Under the pieces are notes generated by a model. That model did no database searches, was not told where the DNA came from, and saw only the letters and a list, made by a program, of their open reading frames with translations. A stretch of 64,000 nt of DNA from Inquilinus limosus_F (lineage in GTDB: Bacteria > Pseudomonadota > Alphaproteobacteria > DSM-16000 > Inquilinaceae): positions 86,958 to 150,957 of the forward strand of contig NZ_JAHVDK010000021.1 of assembly GCF_051487185.1 (NCBI RefSeq), given 5' to 3'. A program made the position numbers and the translations under genes. This document shows, one piece after another, positions 36,004 through 45,202 of this stretch (position 1 is its first letter; the number at the start of each line of letters is the position of its first letter).

Positions 36004-37544
36004 TCGGTCCCGGCCCAGCGCTGCGGCGTCGGCGGCAGGTCTTCCTCCGCCAGGGCCCTGACGGCGCTGGGGGCCAGGGCATGCAGGGCGGTGCGCCGCC
36101 GCGCCGCCAGAACGACGGCGGCGCCCGCGGCCGCTCCCAGCGCCATCCAATGCGGCTCCATCCGCAGGCTGGAGAAGGCGACATGGGTGGCGGAGGCGGC
36201 CACGGGGACCAGGAGGTTGGCGGCCTCCTGCGGCTTCGGCAGCAGCATGCCGAAGCGCATGCCGTAGGGCCTGGGCACCTTCTTGAACATCATGCCTTCC
36301 CGGACGGCGTGCTTGCCGTCGGGGGTCGCCGTCCACTGGATCGGCTTGCAGTCCAGCGGATAGCGGGCCAGCCCGATATCCGCCGCGTCCGTCCGGCCGT
36401 TCAGGACGTCGTGCTCGGTCAAGACGTCGCAGCCGGCCAGGCGGCGCCCTTCGCGGACATAGAGCGCCGGCGGCCAACCTGCCGTGTCCTGATACTCGTC
36501 CCGGCAGAAGCCGAACTCGGAGAAGAAGCGCCGGGTCTCCTCCGGCACGCTCTCGTCGTGGCGGATGAAGTACAGGATCTTCGCCGTGTATTCCTGGTAC
36601 CGGTAGGAGATCTTGCGCCTGCCGTCGGGGCCGGAGTTCAGCCAGTCCATGTCGGCCAGCGGCAGGTTGATCGGCGCCGCGTGGCCGGAGTTCATGTCGT
36701 ATTTGCCGCCCTTCAGCTGGGCGAGGTTGAAGAACACCGAATTGAAGGTGGTGCCATGGACGATGGCGACGCTGCCCGCGCCCTTCCTCCGGGCCGACAG
36801 GGTCAGCCGCCGGAACAGCTCCATCTCCCTGCCGTCGTAGCTGTCCGGATCGGGGATGCGGATCCGGTTATCGGGGCTGCGCGTGAGCGTCAGGCGGTAG
36901 CAGAAGGACTGCAGCCGTGAATCGGCCTGGCCCGGCTTCATCCCGTCGGGCGGCGTCAGGAAGGGCAGCAGCTTTCCCTGGTCGTCCCGGGCCGGGATCG
37001 GCTCGTCGAGCGGGGGCGGCAGCATGGTGCCCAGCGGGCGCCGCCCGGCGAGCGATTCCGCATGGGCGTCGCTGCCCTCGCGACCGACGGCATGGGACAC
37101 CTCGGCCAGGGGCAGCAGGTCGCCCTCATAGGTCGCGTCGATCCAGAAACCGGCGCCGACCCGGCCGCCGTCCTCCAGCACCGCATGGCCGAGGGTGGGG
37201 CCGGTCCTGGCGATCGACGAGATCCGGATCCCGGTCCTGGTCTCGACATCCGCCTCGGCCAGAAGGCCCCGCAGGATCCGGCCCAGGACATGCGGCTCGG
37301 CCCTGAACTCGAGGTCCGGGCTGCCATAGGCCGCACCCGCCCGCTTGAACACCTCTCGGGCGGCGCCGCGAAGGCCGGACCCGTTGCCGATCAGGTCGGT
37401 CGCGTTCAGCCCGCTCGTCATCAGGCCGCCCAGATGGGCCGTCTGCTCCAGCAGCAGGACGCGCAGGCCGAGCTTCCCCATCAGGCTGGCGGCGACGATC
37501 CCCGCCGGGGTCGCGCCGTATACGACGGCATCGTAATGTCGCAA
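35988..37544 (-). CDS. FAD-dependent oxidoreductase
   Basis: About 518 residues. The N-terminal FAD fold reads YDAVVYGATPAGIVAASLMG with LLLEQTAHLGGLMTSGLNAT, a GxGxxG variant typical of the FAD_oxidored family; DATYEGDLLPLAEVSHAVGR further marks it. GMRFGMLLPKPQEAANLLVP and ATHVAFSSLRMEPHWMALGA form the C-terminal FAD-binding part. TTG at 37544 is preferred over TTG at 37550 because GGAGA (37555-37551) sits six bases upstream. Substrate unknown; the neighbouring divergent alginate-lyase-like gene hints at carbohydrate metabolism. Confidence 0.85.
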   Translation of the reverse strand: MRHYDAVVYGATPAGIVAASLMGKLGLRVLLLEQTAHLGGLMTSGLNATDLIGNGSGLRGAAREVFKRAGAAYGSPDLEFRAEPHVLGRILRGLLAEADVETRTGIRISSIARTGPTLGHAVLEDGGRVGAGFWIDATYEGDLLPLAEVSHAVGREGSDAHAESLAGRRPLGTMLPPPLDEPIPARDDQGKLLPFLTPPDGMKPGQADSRLQSFCYRLTLTRSPDNRIRIPDPDSYDGREMELFRRLTLSARRKGAGSVAIVHGTTFNSVFFNLAQLKGGKYDMNSGHAAPINLPLADMDWLNSGPDGRRKISYRYQEYTAKILYFIRHDESVPEETRRFFSEFGFCRDEYQDTAGWPPALYVREGRRLAGCDVLTEHDVLNGRTDAADIGLARYPLDCKPIQWTATPDGKHAVREGMMFKKVPRPYGMRFGMLLPKPQEAANLLVPVAASATHVAFSSLRMEPHWMALGAAAGAAVVLAARRRTALHALAPSAVRALAEEDLPPTPQRWAGTDQAVA

Positions 37545-38119
37545 AGCCAATCTCCACGACTATGGATCGGCTGCGACAAGACCGGTCCCGGGCGCGCCAC
37601 CCCTGCCGCTTGATCCGGGAGCAGCCCGCTCGGCATCGGCGCCACGAGCATGCCGACCGGCGCTCCACCGGATCCTCCGGAACGGAATGACGGGCGGACC
37701 GGCAGACTGCCGCACGGCCCGTCGATGCCGTCATCGGGCATGGGATTGGCTGGTCCGGATCTCCCCCACAGCAGATCGTACCGAACGGCGGCGATCTCCG
37801 GGCTCCTCGCCATCGCACCCCCGCCGAGGCGCCCGGATGGATCGTCGCTGTGACGATCTTCCGGCATGTCGGCCCGGCGCAATGCCGTTCCGCTCCGTTC
37901 CGTTTATTCCGATAATAGGTATTATCTCCCAGGATTCGCCGCCCTGCGATGCTCGCCGGCGAGGCGGGGCCGCCCGGCCGCATCGCCGGATGAGCTTTTG
38001 CGCGCTTCGGCGGTTTACCTGCGGGGCCCCGCCGTCTAGGCAGGCCGGGGATCCGAAGAATCGGGACCGTCCCAGCGCCGGGTCCGCCGACCGTTCAGCC
38101 AGCGGGAGCACCACGTTTC
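37545..38119. other. 575-bp divergent intergenic region with GATAATA dyad
   Basis: Between the FAD oxidoreductase and the alginate-lyase-family gene. GATAATA-gg-TATTATC (37911-37926) is a perfect 7-bp-arm dyad in a locally AT-rich patch, a candidate operator or promoter for one or both genes. No protein-coding gene is supported elsewhere in it. Confidence 0.45.
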
Positions 38120-39340
38120 ATGTCGATCCTCGAATCCCTTCGTCGGCGCTTCGTCCTGGTCCGCTGCATCGGCGCGGCGCTGCTGTCGGCCGCGCTCCTT
38201 CCCGCCGCCGGCGCCGCGGCCGCGGACCGGCCGTTCACCCATCCGGGCCTGCTGCACACCAACGAGGACTTCAAGCGCATCAAGACCCGGCTGGCCGGCA
38301 GCACCCAGCCCTGGCAGGACGGGTGGAACCGGCTGGTCAGCAACGCGCACGCCTCGCTGTACTGGACGCCACAACCGCAGCCGGTGGTCTATCGCGGCTA
38401 CGACGGCGTGCATGCCGAGAATTACCGCAAGCTGTACAACGACGTCGCCGCCGCCTACGCCTTGGCGCTGCGCTGGAAGATCAGCGGCGACAGCCGCTAC
38501 GCCGACAAGGCGGTGGAGATCATGAACGCCTGGGCGGGCCAGCTCACCGCGATCCGCGGCACCGCGGATGCGGCCCTGGCGGCCGGCATCTACGGCTACG
38601 AATTCGCCAATGCGGCCGAGCTGATGCGCGACTATGCCGGCTGGTCCGCGGCGGATTTCCGGCGCTTCAAGCTGATGATGATGAGGGTTTTCTACCCGAT
38701 CAACCACGACTTCCTGGTGCGCCACAACAACGCCCGGATCGACCATTACTGGGCCAATTGGGACCTGGCCCAGATCGCCTCGATCATGGCGATCGGCGTG
38801 CTGGCCGACCGGCGCGACCTGTACGGAGAGGCCGTCTCCTATTTCAAGCACGGCGCGGGCAACGGCTCGGTGGAGCATCTGGTCTGGAAGCTCTATCCGG
38901 GCCACCGCATGGGGCAGGTGCAGGAGAGCGGCCGTGATCAGGGCCATGCCACCCTGGACATCGCCCTGGTCGGCGCCATCTGCCAGATGGCCTGGAACCA
39001 GGGGAATGACCTGTTCAGCTATGACAACAACCGCGTCCTCAGGGGGGCCGAATACGTGGCCGCCTACAATCTGGGCGAGACGGTCCCCTACACGACTTAC
39101 AGCAACAGCGACGTCACCCAGACGGAGATCTCCAGCAACGGCCGCGGGAACGAGCGGCCGGCCTGGGAGCTCCTGTACAACCATTATGTGGTGCTGAAGG
39201 GGCTCAGCGCGCCGCATGTCGCCGCCTTCGCCGCGAAGCTCCGTCCCGAGGGCGGCGGCGGCAATTACGGCCCCAACAGCGGCGGCTACGACCAGCTCGG
39301 CTACGGCACCCTGATGTACACGCTGCAGCCGCCGGGGTAG
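38120..39340 (+). CDS. exported alginate lyase family protein
   Basis: A 406-residue protein with a signal peptide (basic start, then CIGAALLSAALLPAAGAAAA, cut near residue 38). The mature part is an alpha/alpha-barrel of the alginate lyase (PL5-like) family: HPGLLHTNEDFKRIKTRLAG, ALALRWKISGDSRYADKAVE, NHDFLVRHNNARIDHYWANW and HRMGQVQESGRDQGHATLDI, the last with conserved QE-GRDQ-H residues. Periplasmic or secreted cleavage of a uronic-acid polysaccharide is likely; exact polymer unknown. Ends 69 bp before tRNA-Arg on the other strand. Confidence 0.85.
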   Translation: MSILESLRRRFVLVRCIGAALLSAALLPAAGAAAADRPFTHPGLLHTNEDFKRIKTRLAGSTQPWQDGWNRLVSNAHASLYWTPQPQPVVYRGYDGVHAENYRKLYNDVAAAYALALRWKISGDSRYADKAVEIMNAWAGQLTAIRGTADAALAAGIYGYEFANAAELMRDYAGWSAADFRRFKLMMMRVFYPINHDFLVRHNNARIDHYWANWDLAQIASIMAIGVLADRRDLYGEAVSYFKHGAGNGSVEHLVWKLYPGHRMGQVQESGRDQGHATLDIALVGAICQMAWNQGNDLFSYDNNRVLRGAEYVAAYNLGETVPYTTYSNSDVTQTEISSNGRGNERPAWELLYNHYVVLKGLSAPHVAAFAAKLRPEGGGGNYGPNSGGYDQLGYGTLMYTLQPPG

Positions 39341-39409
39341 GGGCAGGCCGTTTGCCAGGGCTTCGGGGATCCTGAGGATGGCCTGCCACCCGAAGCCAAA
39401 GGTGTAGGG

Positions 39410-39486
39410 TGGCGTCCCCGGAGAGATTCGAACTCCCGACCCGCTGCTTAGGACGCAGCCGCTCTATCCTGCTGAGCTACGGGGAC
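39410..39486 (-). tRNA. tRNA-Arg (anticodon CCT)
   Basis: Reading right to left: acceptor GTCCCCG pairs with CGGGGAC, D-arm GTAGCTCAGCAGGATAGAGC, anticodon arm GCTGC-GTCCTAA-GCAGC (anticodon CCT), T-arm with GGGAGTTCGAATCTC, then discriminator G and an encoded CCA (39410-39412). All four arms fold. It decodes AGG. Confidence 0.93.
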
Positions 39487-39659
39487 CCGGGCGCCCTTAT
39501 AGCAAGCCCGCGGGGACGATGACACCCCCGGCGTGATGCGTGGCAAAGCCGCCATGGCGACCGCTGATCATTGACAGTGTCATCTCGTGCGCGCTGCGGC
39601 GCGAAGCGCTGCTGCGCAGACACGGGATCTCGGTGCTGTCGTTGAGGAGATCCGGTTCT

Positions 39660-39687
39660 GCGGCGCAGCACCGTCGTGCTGCGCCGC
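39660..39687. repeat. perfect 12-bp hairpin
   Basis: GCGGCGCAGCAC and GTGCTGCGCCGC flank CGTC. It lies 41 bp beyond the stop of the HlyD-type adaptor gene and can end that transcript. The surrounding CCGGGATGACGG-type sequence looks like a dispersed intergenic repeat. Confidence 0.7.
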
Positions 39688-39728
39688 GCCCGGGATGACG
39701 GTGGGGAATACAGGCCGGCAGCCGCGTC

Positions 39729-41126
39729 TCAATCCTCGACGAAGCTGCGCTGGAAGGCGTGGACCAGCGGGTCGACGGCGTATTGCAGGGCGGTGCGGGT
39801 GCCGGTCTGGATCGAGGCCTCGGCCGGCATGCCGGCGGAGAGGTTGATCTGCGGTGCCACCTGCTTCAGCAGGGCCGCGTCCACCTCGACCTTGGCCAGG
39901 AAGAAGGAGCGCTTGCTCTGCTCGTCCTGGGTGCTGTCGGCGGCGACGTAGATCACCTTGCCGTCGATCCGCGGCATGTTGCGCTGATGATAGGCGGTGA
40001 AGCGCACCAGCGCCGACTGGCCCTCGCGCACCGTGTCGATGTCGTGCGGCTGCACCTGCACGTCGATCACCAGCCGCTCGTTCTTCGGCACCAGCTCCAG
40101 GATCGGGGCGCCGGGCTGAATCACGCCGCCGAGCGTGTGGTACTTCAGGTTCACCACCACGCCGTCGACCGGCGCCAGGATGCGGGTGCGGCCGACCACG
40201 TCGCCGGCGGAGCGCATCTTCTCCTCGAGCTGCGCCAGCTCCTTCTGGGTGGTGGAGCGCTCCTCGGCGATCTTGTCGCGGAAGTCGCTGTCCAGCGCCA
40301 GGATCCGCATCTGGCTCTCGCCGATGATCTGTTCGGCCTTGGCGATGGCGGAGACATCGGAGGCCTTCTCGCCGGCGATGCGCGCCTGGCCGCGCTGCAG
40401 CTCCAACAGGCGGGTCTTGCGCTCCAGCCCCTTGGCCACCAAGGGCGCGACGCCGTTGATCTCTTCCTGGATCAGGGCCAGCTGGGTGTCGCCGGCGACG
40501 ATCTGGGCGCGCAGCCCCTCGATGTCGGCGCGGCTCTGGGCGATGCGCTGCTCCAGCACCGATTTCTGGCCCAGGATCGATTCCCGCCGCGACTTGAACT
40601 GCTCCTGCTGCGCCCGCACCAGAGCCGCGGCCACCGGGTTCTCTGCCGCTGTGTCCAGCACCTCCTGCGGCAGGGTGATCGACGCCGCGCCGGCCTGCTC
40701 GGCGTCGAGCCGGGCCAGCGCCGCGACGTCGGCCAGGCGCTGCATCCGCACCGAATCATAGGTCGCCTGGTCGCGCGTGGCGTCCAGCACCAGCAGGGTG
40801 TCGCCGGCCTTGACCTCGGTGCCGTCCTTCACCAGCAGCTCGCTGATGATGCCGCCCTCGAGATGCTGCACCGTGCGGCGGTTTCCCTCCGGGCTGACCA
40901 CGCCGTTGGCGATGGCGGCGCTGGCCAGCGGCGCCACCGAGGCCCAGGCACCGAAGCCGAAGACGAAGACGCCGATCACGGCGCCGCCGATCAGGCTCAG
41001 GCGGTTCAGGGCGCGGGCGTTCTGCCGCAGCACCGTCGGCGTCTCATCCGGCGGAGCGGGCAGGCGCGGGCTGCTGCGGACGGCCGGTGGCCGTGGCTGT
41101 CCAGGCTCCTGAGGGGTGAGAGACAT
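39729..41126 (-). CDS. type I secretion periplasmic adaptor (HlyD/PrtE family)
   Basis: A 465-residue membrane fusion protein from ATG at 41126. After a proline-rich cytoplasmic tail comes one transmembrane helix (about 47-67, LIGGAVIGVFVFGFGAWASV). VSPEGNRRTVQHLEGGIISE and LLVKDGTEVKAGDTLLVLDA form the lipoyl half, a long coiled coil spans about 120-320, and RILAPVDGVVVNLKYHTLGG starts the distal half. It overlaps the 3' end of the ATPase gene by 83 bp. It should connect the ATPase to an outer-membrane TolC-like channel; none is in the window. The RTX proteins are the obvious cargo. Confidence 0.92.
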   Translation of the reverse strand: MSLTPQEPGQPRPPAVRSSPRLPAPPDETPTVLRQNARALNRLSLIGGAVIGVFVFGFGAWASVAPLASAAIANGVVSPEGNRRTVQHLEGGIISELLVKDGTEVKAGDTLLVLDATRDQATYDSVRMQRLADVAALARLDAEQAGAASITLPQEVLDTAAENPVAAALVRAQQEQFKSRRESILGQKSVLEQRIAQSRADIEGLRAQIVAGDTQLALIQEEINGVAPLVAKGLERKTRLLELQRGQARIAGEKASDVSAIAKAEQIIGESQMRILALDSDFRDKIAEERSTTQKELAQLEEKMRSAGDVVGRTRILAPVDGVVVNLKYHTLGGVIQPGAPILELVPKNERLVIDVQVQPHDIDTVREGQSALVRFTAYHQRNMPRIDGKVIYVAADSTQDEQSKRSFFLAKVEVDAALLKQVAPQINLSAGMPAEASIQTGTRTALQYAVDPLVHAFQRSFVED

Positions 41127-42849
41127 TATCCGAACTTCCCTTTGGCAGCGGCGTCGCCTCGGCGGCGCGCGGTCCAGCGATGCGGGCCAGCACTTCGGCC
41201 CGCGGTCCAAGCAGCGCGATCTCGCCGTCGCGCATCACCAGCAGGCGGTCGGCGTCGGCCAGGATCTGCGGACGGTGCGCGACCAGGACCACGGTCGTGC
41301 CCCGGGCCTTCAGCCCGGCGATCGTGGCCATCAGGGCCGCCTCGCCATCCGCGTCGAGATTGGCGTTGGGCTCGTCCAGCACCACCAGCTTGGGCTGGCC
41401 GAACACGGCGCGGGCCAGGCCGACGCGCTGGCGCTGGCCGCCCGACAACGGCACCCCGCCGTCGCCGATCGGCGTGTCGTAGCCCTGCGGCAGCCGCACG
41501 ATCATGTCGTGCACCCCGGCCAGCTGCGCCGCCGCCACCACCGCGTCGGAATCGACCTCGCCCATGCGGGCGATGTTCTCGGCCACGGTGCCGGGGAACA
41601 CGTCGACCGTCTGTGGCAGATAGCCGATATGGGGGCCGAGCGTCTCCGGCGACCACTGCGCCAGGTCGGCGCCGTCCAGGCGCACAGCGCCGTCGCTCGG
41701 CGGGTAGATGCCGACCAGCAGGCGGCACAGCGTGCTCTTGCCCGAGGCCGAGGGGCCGACCACGCCCAGCACCTCGCCGGCCGCGATCTCGAAGCTGACC
41801 CGCTTGATGATCGGCGTCCGGTTCTGCGGCGCCAGGAACACCAGCTTGTCGATCTGCACCTTGCCGCTCGGCGGCGGCAGGGTCAGCCCGTCGCGGCGCC
41901 TCGGCAGGGCGGTGAGGATCTTCTCGATTGATTCATAGGCCTGGCGGGCGCTGATGAACTGGCGCCAGGAGCTGATCGCCTGCTCGACCGGGGCCAGCGC
42001 GCGGGACAGCAGCATCGACCCGGCGATCATGCCGCCCGAGGTCAGCTCGCCATGCAGCAGCAGATAGGCGCCGACGCCCATCACCAGGCTCTGCACGAAG
42101 ATGCGGACGAATTTCGAGGCGCCGCCGATGATCGACGACAGGTCGGCGCCGTGCTCCTGCCCCTGCAGCGCCGCCTCCTGGTCGCGGCGCCAGCGGGCCA
42201 GCAGCGCCGGCAGCATGCCCATGGCGCGCACCGTCTCGGCGCTGCGGATCGCGCCTTCCGCCTGGCGCTGGGCGGTGACCTGCAGCTTGTTCGCCTCGGT
42301 GGTCGGGCCGCGCAGCATCTTCTCGTTCGCCAGCGCCAGGCCGAACAGGACGATGGCCGAGACCAGCGCCGTCACCCCGAGCGCCCAGTGCAGGAAGAAC
42401 ATGACGATGATGAAGACCGGCGCCCAGGGCGCATCGAACAGCGGCCCGATCGCCGGGCCGCCGATGAAGGCGCGGATCTGCGATAGGTCGCGCAGCGCCT
42501 GGCCGCCCACCGGGGCGCCCAGCACGGCGCCGTTCACCCCGGTCTCGACCAGCGTGCCGGCCAGCTGGCGCTCGAACCGGGTGCCGATCCGGGCCAGCAG
42601 GGCGGAGCGCAGCCCGTCGAGCCAGCCGAGGATGATGAAGGCGAAGCAGGCGACCAGCGTCAGGAACACCAGCGTCTCGACATGGGCGCTGCCCAGCACC
42701 CGGTCGAAGATCTGGTACGAATAGATCGGCGAGACCATCACCAGCAGATTGGTGGCGAAGCTGAACGCCCCGGCCACCACGAACCAGGGCCTGACCGACT
42801 GCAGGGCCCGGCGGGCGGCGCTCGGCGGTGTCGATTCGGTCTTCGCCAT
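41044..42849 (-). CDS. type I secretion ABC transporter permease/ATPase (PrtD-like)
   Basis: A 601-residue ABC exporter. ATG at 42849 (MAKTESTPPSAARRALQSVR) is preferred over longer frames. The membrane domain (about 25-305) lacks the C39 peptidase region, as in PrtD/AprD exporters of serralysin-type proteases. The nucleotide-binding domain (about 340-570) has Walker A GPSASGKST, signature LSGGQRQRVGLARA and Walker B LVVLDEPNANLD. Energises one-step export of proteins with uncleaved C-terminal signals. First gene of a two-gene operon with the adaptor; divergent from mmcB. Confidence 0.93.
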   Translation of the reverse strand: MAKTESTPPSAARRALQSVRPWFVVAGAFSFATNLLVMVSPIYSYQIFDRVLGSAHVETLVFLTLVACFAFIILGWLDGLRSALLARIGTRFERQLAGTLVETGVNGAVLGAPVGGQALRDLSQIRAFIGGPAIGPLFDAPWAPVFIIVMFFLHWALGVTALVSAIVLFGLALANEKMLRGPTTEANKLQVTAQRQAEGAIRSAETVRAMGMLPALLARWRRDQEAALQGQEHGADLSSIIGGASKFVRIFVQSLVMGVGAYLLLHGELTSGGMIAGSMLLSRALAPVEQAISSWRQFISARQAYESIEKILTALPRRRDGLTLPPPSGKVQIDKLVFLAPQNRTPIIKRVSFEIAAGEVLGVVGPSASGKSTLCRLLVGIYPPSDGAVRLDGADLAQWSPETLGPHIGYLPQTVDVFPGTVAENIARMGEVDSDAVVAAAQLAGVHDMIVRLPQGYDTPIGDGGVPLSGGQRQRVGLARAVFGQPKLVVLDEPNANLDADGEAALMATIAGLKARGTTVVLVAHRPQILADADRLLVMRDGEIALLGPRAEVLARIAGPRAAEATPLPKGSSDNVSHPSGAWTATATGRPQQPAPARSAG

Positions 42850-43127
42850 AATCTCTATCCCCTTATCGGCGCGCCGGCTCACCGCCCCCGCCGACATCCT
42901 TATACCTTATACTGGCCGGGAAGCAGACCGCCCCGCTACCGGAAAGCGAGCTGATACCACCCATGGACCCGTAATTGATTAATTCATTCCGAGCTTTGAA
43001 ATTGTGTCACAAGGAACACCGATTGTCCCGACAGATTCTGCGCTTCGCTTGGCAAAATTCTGACCTTTTCGCGACCGATCCCTTCGCTCTTGGCGGCGGG
43101 CCGGACGGAGTCTAGGATGGTTCCTGC

Positions 43128-43610
43128 ATGGAACAAAGAAGCAACATCGACTCCCTGGCCCGGCTGCAGACGGCGCAGGTCACGCGTGGCGTCCGCCGCT
43201 GGTTCGCCGCCGCCGGCCATGCCAGCCTGCCGGAGTTCGGCCTGCCCGACGGCCGCCGCGCCGACATCTTCGCGGTCGATACGGCGGGCGGCATCACCGT
43301 GGTCGAGGTCAAGGTCTCGATCGCCGATTTCCGCGGCGACCGGAAATGGCCGAACTACGCCGCCTATTGCGACCGCTTCTGCTTCGCCGTGCCGGAGGAT
43401 TTCCCGCAGGAGCTGATCGGCCCCGACTGCGGACTGATCGTCGCCGACGGCTTCGACGCCGTGCTGCTGCGGCCGCCGCCGGAACACCGCCTGCCGCCGC
43501 CGCGGCGCAAGGCGCTGGTGCTGGACTTCGCCCGGGTCGCGGCCCAGCGCCTGCACCTCTTGGAGGACGAGGGCGCGCTGGTCGGCTGGCGCGGCACAGG
43601 GGCGATCTGA
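43128..43610 (+). CDS. mmcB: MmcB-family DNA repair protein
   Basis: A 160-residue protein of the MmcB family, a restriction-endonuclease-like fold. RRADIFAVDTAGGITVVEVK contains the D-(x)n-ExK nuclease signature, followed by VSIADFRGDRKWPNYAAYCD and RFCFAVPEDFP, which are family hallmarks. In Caulobacter, MmcB belongs to a mitomycin-C-responsive repair route. Its stop is 2 bp from the stop of the convergent LacI gene. Family call confident; relation to the secretion genes is only positional. Confidence 0.88.
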   Translation: MEQRSNIDSLARLQTAQVTRGVRRWFAAAGHASLPEFGLPDGRRADIFAVDTAGGITVVEVKVSIADFRGDRKWPNYAAYCDRFCFAVPEDFPQELIGPDCGLIVADGFDAVLLRPPPEHRLPPPRRKALVLDFARVAAQRLHLLEDEGALVGWRGTGAI

Positions 43611-43611
43611 G

Positions 43612-44688
43612 CTACGCCCGCGCCTTTCGTGGCGCGGCCGTGCTGGCCCGCAGCAGCAGCTGGTTCGGCAGGGTCGTCCTGAGCGGGACACCGGCATCGC
43701 CGTCCAGCAGCTTCAGCAGGGTGTCCGCGGCCTTCGCCCCGAGCGCCGCGGTCGGCTGCCGGATCGTGCTCAGCGGCGGCTCGCAGAAGGTGCCGACGGG
43801 GGCGCCGTCGAAGCCGAGGACGGACAGGTCGCCGGGCACGGCCACGCCCTGCGCCCGCACCGTGCCCATCAAGGCGATGGCGGCGTCGTCCCAGCAGGCG
43901 ACGGCCGCCGTCGGTCGCCGCTTCAGCGCCAGCCAGGCCCGGGCGGCGTCGATGCCGCTCTGAAAGCCGGTCTGGAACGTCGGGGCGCCGTCGTGGCGGA
44001 TCACCGCCCGGCCGGGCAGACCGGCCGCCGCCAGCGCCTCGGCCAGGCCGCCGAACCGCTCGACCTCATGATAATTGCCGGCCGGCCCGGCGATGTAGAG
44101 GAACGACCGGTGGCCCAGGCCGATCAGCTGCAGCACCGCGTCGCGCATCGCTTCGCGGTCGTCGGCGACCACGCTCGGGATGCCGGCCGCGCTGCGGTCG
44201 TTCAGCACCGACACGAGCGGGATGCCGGCGCCGGCGAGCGACCGCCGCCCATGGGACGGCAGCTCCGTTGATCCCAGCACGATCGCGCCGCGGACGATGC
44301 CGCCGATCGCCAGGTCGGGAATATGCTTCTCCGCCGCCGCAACACGACTGCGGCTGGCGATGATGAGGTTGAAACCGGCGTCCGAGAGGGTGGCGGCGGC
44401 GCTCTGCAGCACCTCGGACATGATCTGCGAGGCATCGTTGGCGATCGCCGGCTGCGACAGCACGGCCATGATGATGTCGGAGGTGCCGATGCGCAGGCTC
44501 CGGGCGGCGGCGTTGGGGACGTAGCCGAGCTGCTCGACCGCCGCGATGATCCGGCGCCGGGTCTTCTCGTTGACCCGGCCGGGATTGGCGAGGGCGCGGC
44601 TGACCGTCGAGGTCGCCACGCCGGCCAGCCGCGCCACGTCGCGCATGAGCGGGCCGAATGTCTGGCGGTCCCCGGGCCGTCTCCCCAT
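43612..44688 (-). CDS. LacI-family transcriptional regulator
   Basis: A 358-residue LacI/GalR regulator. Start at 44688 (MGRRPGDRQTF). The helix-turn-helix plus hinge (about 15-70) reads MRDVARLAGVATSTVSRALA, NPGRVNEKTRRRIIAAVEQL and GYVPNAAARSL. The sugar-binding-like core contains FNLIIASR, VVADDREAMRDAVLQLIGLG and LSVLGFDGAPVGTF. It sits between mmcB and the tandem RTX array. A palindrome with LacI-type CG centre lies 140 bp upstream. It could control itself, the secretion genes or the RTX array; a sugar effector is expected from the family. Confidence 0.92.
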   Translation of the reverse strand: MGRRPGDRQTFGPLMRDVARLAGVATSTVSRALANPGRVNEKTRRRIIAAVEQLGYVPNAAARSLRIGTSDIIMAVLSQPAIANDASQIMSEVLQSAAATLSDAGFNLIIASRSRVAAAEKHIPDLAIGGIVRGAIVLGSTELPSHGRRSLAGAGIPLVSVLNDRSAAGIPSVVADDREAMRDAVLQLIGLGHRSFLYIAGPAGNYHEVERFGGLAEALAAAGLPGRAVIRHDGAPTFQTGFQSGIDAARAWLALKRRPTAAVACWDDAAIALMGTVRAQGVAVPGDLSVLGFDGAPVGTFCEPPLSTIRQPTAALGAKAADTLLKLLDGDAGVPLRTTLPNQLLLRASTAAPRKARA

Positions 44689-44827
44689 GGTCCTGCTTAG
44701 GCTTTCTCTTTTTGCCGCCGCCCGTGCCGCCCGGCGACGGCGCATCGTCGCGAGCAGCAGGGCCGGCGGCCGATGCGGTCGATCGAAAGCCCTCCCATTA
44801 GACCCGGAAAAAGACGTTGCAAAGGGC

Positions 44828-44839
44828 GGTAACGTTGCC
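44828..44839. promoter_or_regulatory. candidate LacI-type operator
   Basis: GGTAACGTTGCC is a near-palindrome with central CG and AACGTT core, the form bound by LacI/GalR proteins. It is 140 bp upstream of the LacI start and about 360 bp from the first RTX gene. Binding is inferred. Confidence 0.4.
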
Positions 44840-45127
44840 ATCATCCAGCAATCGTTTGCCGCAGCCCCGGCAGGACGCGTCGCCCGCGCGCGGCACCGGG
44901 AGGCGCCTCATCGCACCCGATCTGCGATAAGGTATTCGGCACTTTCGATCCTCGTGGAAATGAAGGTCTCGCGTCGCTGAAGTCAGCCATGACTTCACAA
45001 AATCGCCATGCTCGGACAGGAAATTAAAAAACTGGAGATGAGAAATTATCTTTCTTGACAGTTAATCCGATTATATCCGCTATATAGATCAAATTTTTAC
45101 TTAAAGTCTTGGATCAAGACTCGATAG

Positions 45128-45154
45128 ATTCTTCTGGCACTTTTTCCGGAATCG
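45128..45154 (+). promoter_or_regulatory. class-A upstream element, copy 1
   Basis: ATTCTTCTGG-cacttttt-CCGGAATCGG: pairs TCTGG with CCGGA around a T-rich loop. The same layout recurs at 56062-56090 before another class-A RTX gene. It is about 50 bp upstream of the first start and might act in the mRNA leader or as a protein site. Confidence 0.45.
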
Positions 45155-45202
45155 GATTTTTCTTGCTATGGCGTGGACAAAACTCAATCGAGAGGGATCG
45201 CC

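Larger units (their letters stand above)
44689..45202. other. 514-bp divergent region upstream of LacI gene and first RTX gene
   Basis: GC-rich near the LacI start and strikingly AT-rich from about 44990 on. It holds a candidate promoter TTGACA (45055-45060) with GCTATA 18 bp later (45079-45084), a perfect dyad AGTCTT-ggatc-AAGACT (45105-45121) and the class-A element at 45128-45154. No gene is supported. Confidence 0.55.

Noticed and set aside
36000..39500. tRNA-Arg as an integration site for a mobile island
   Set aside because: No integrase and no repeated tRNA 3' end were found in the window.
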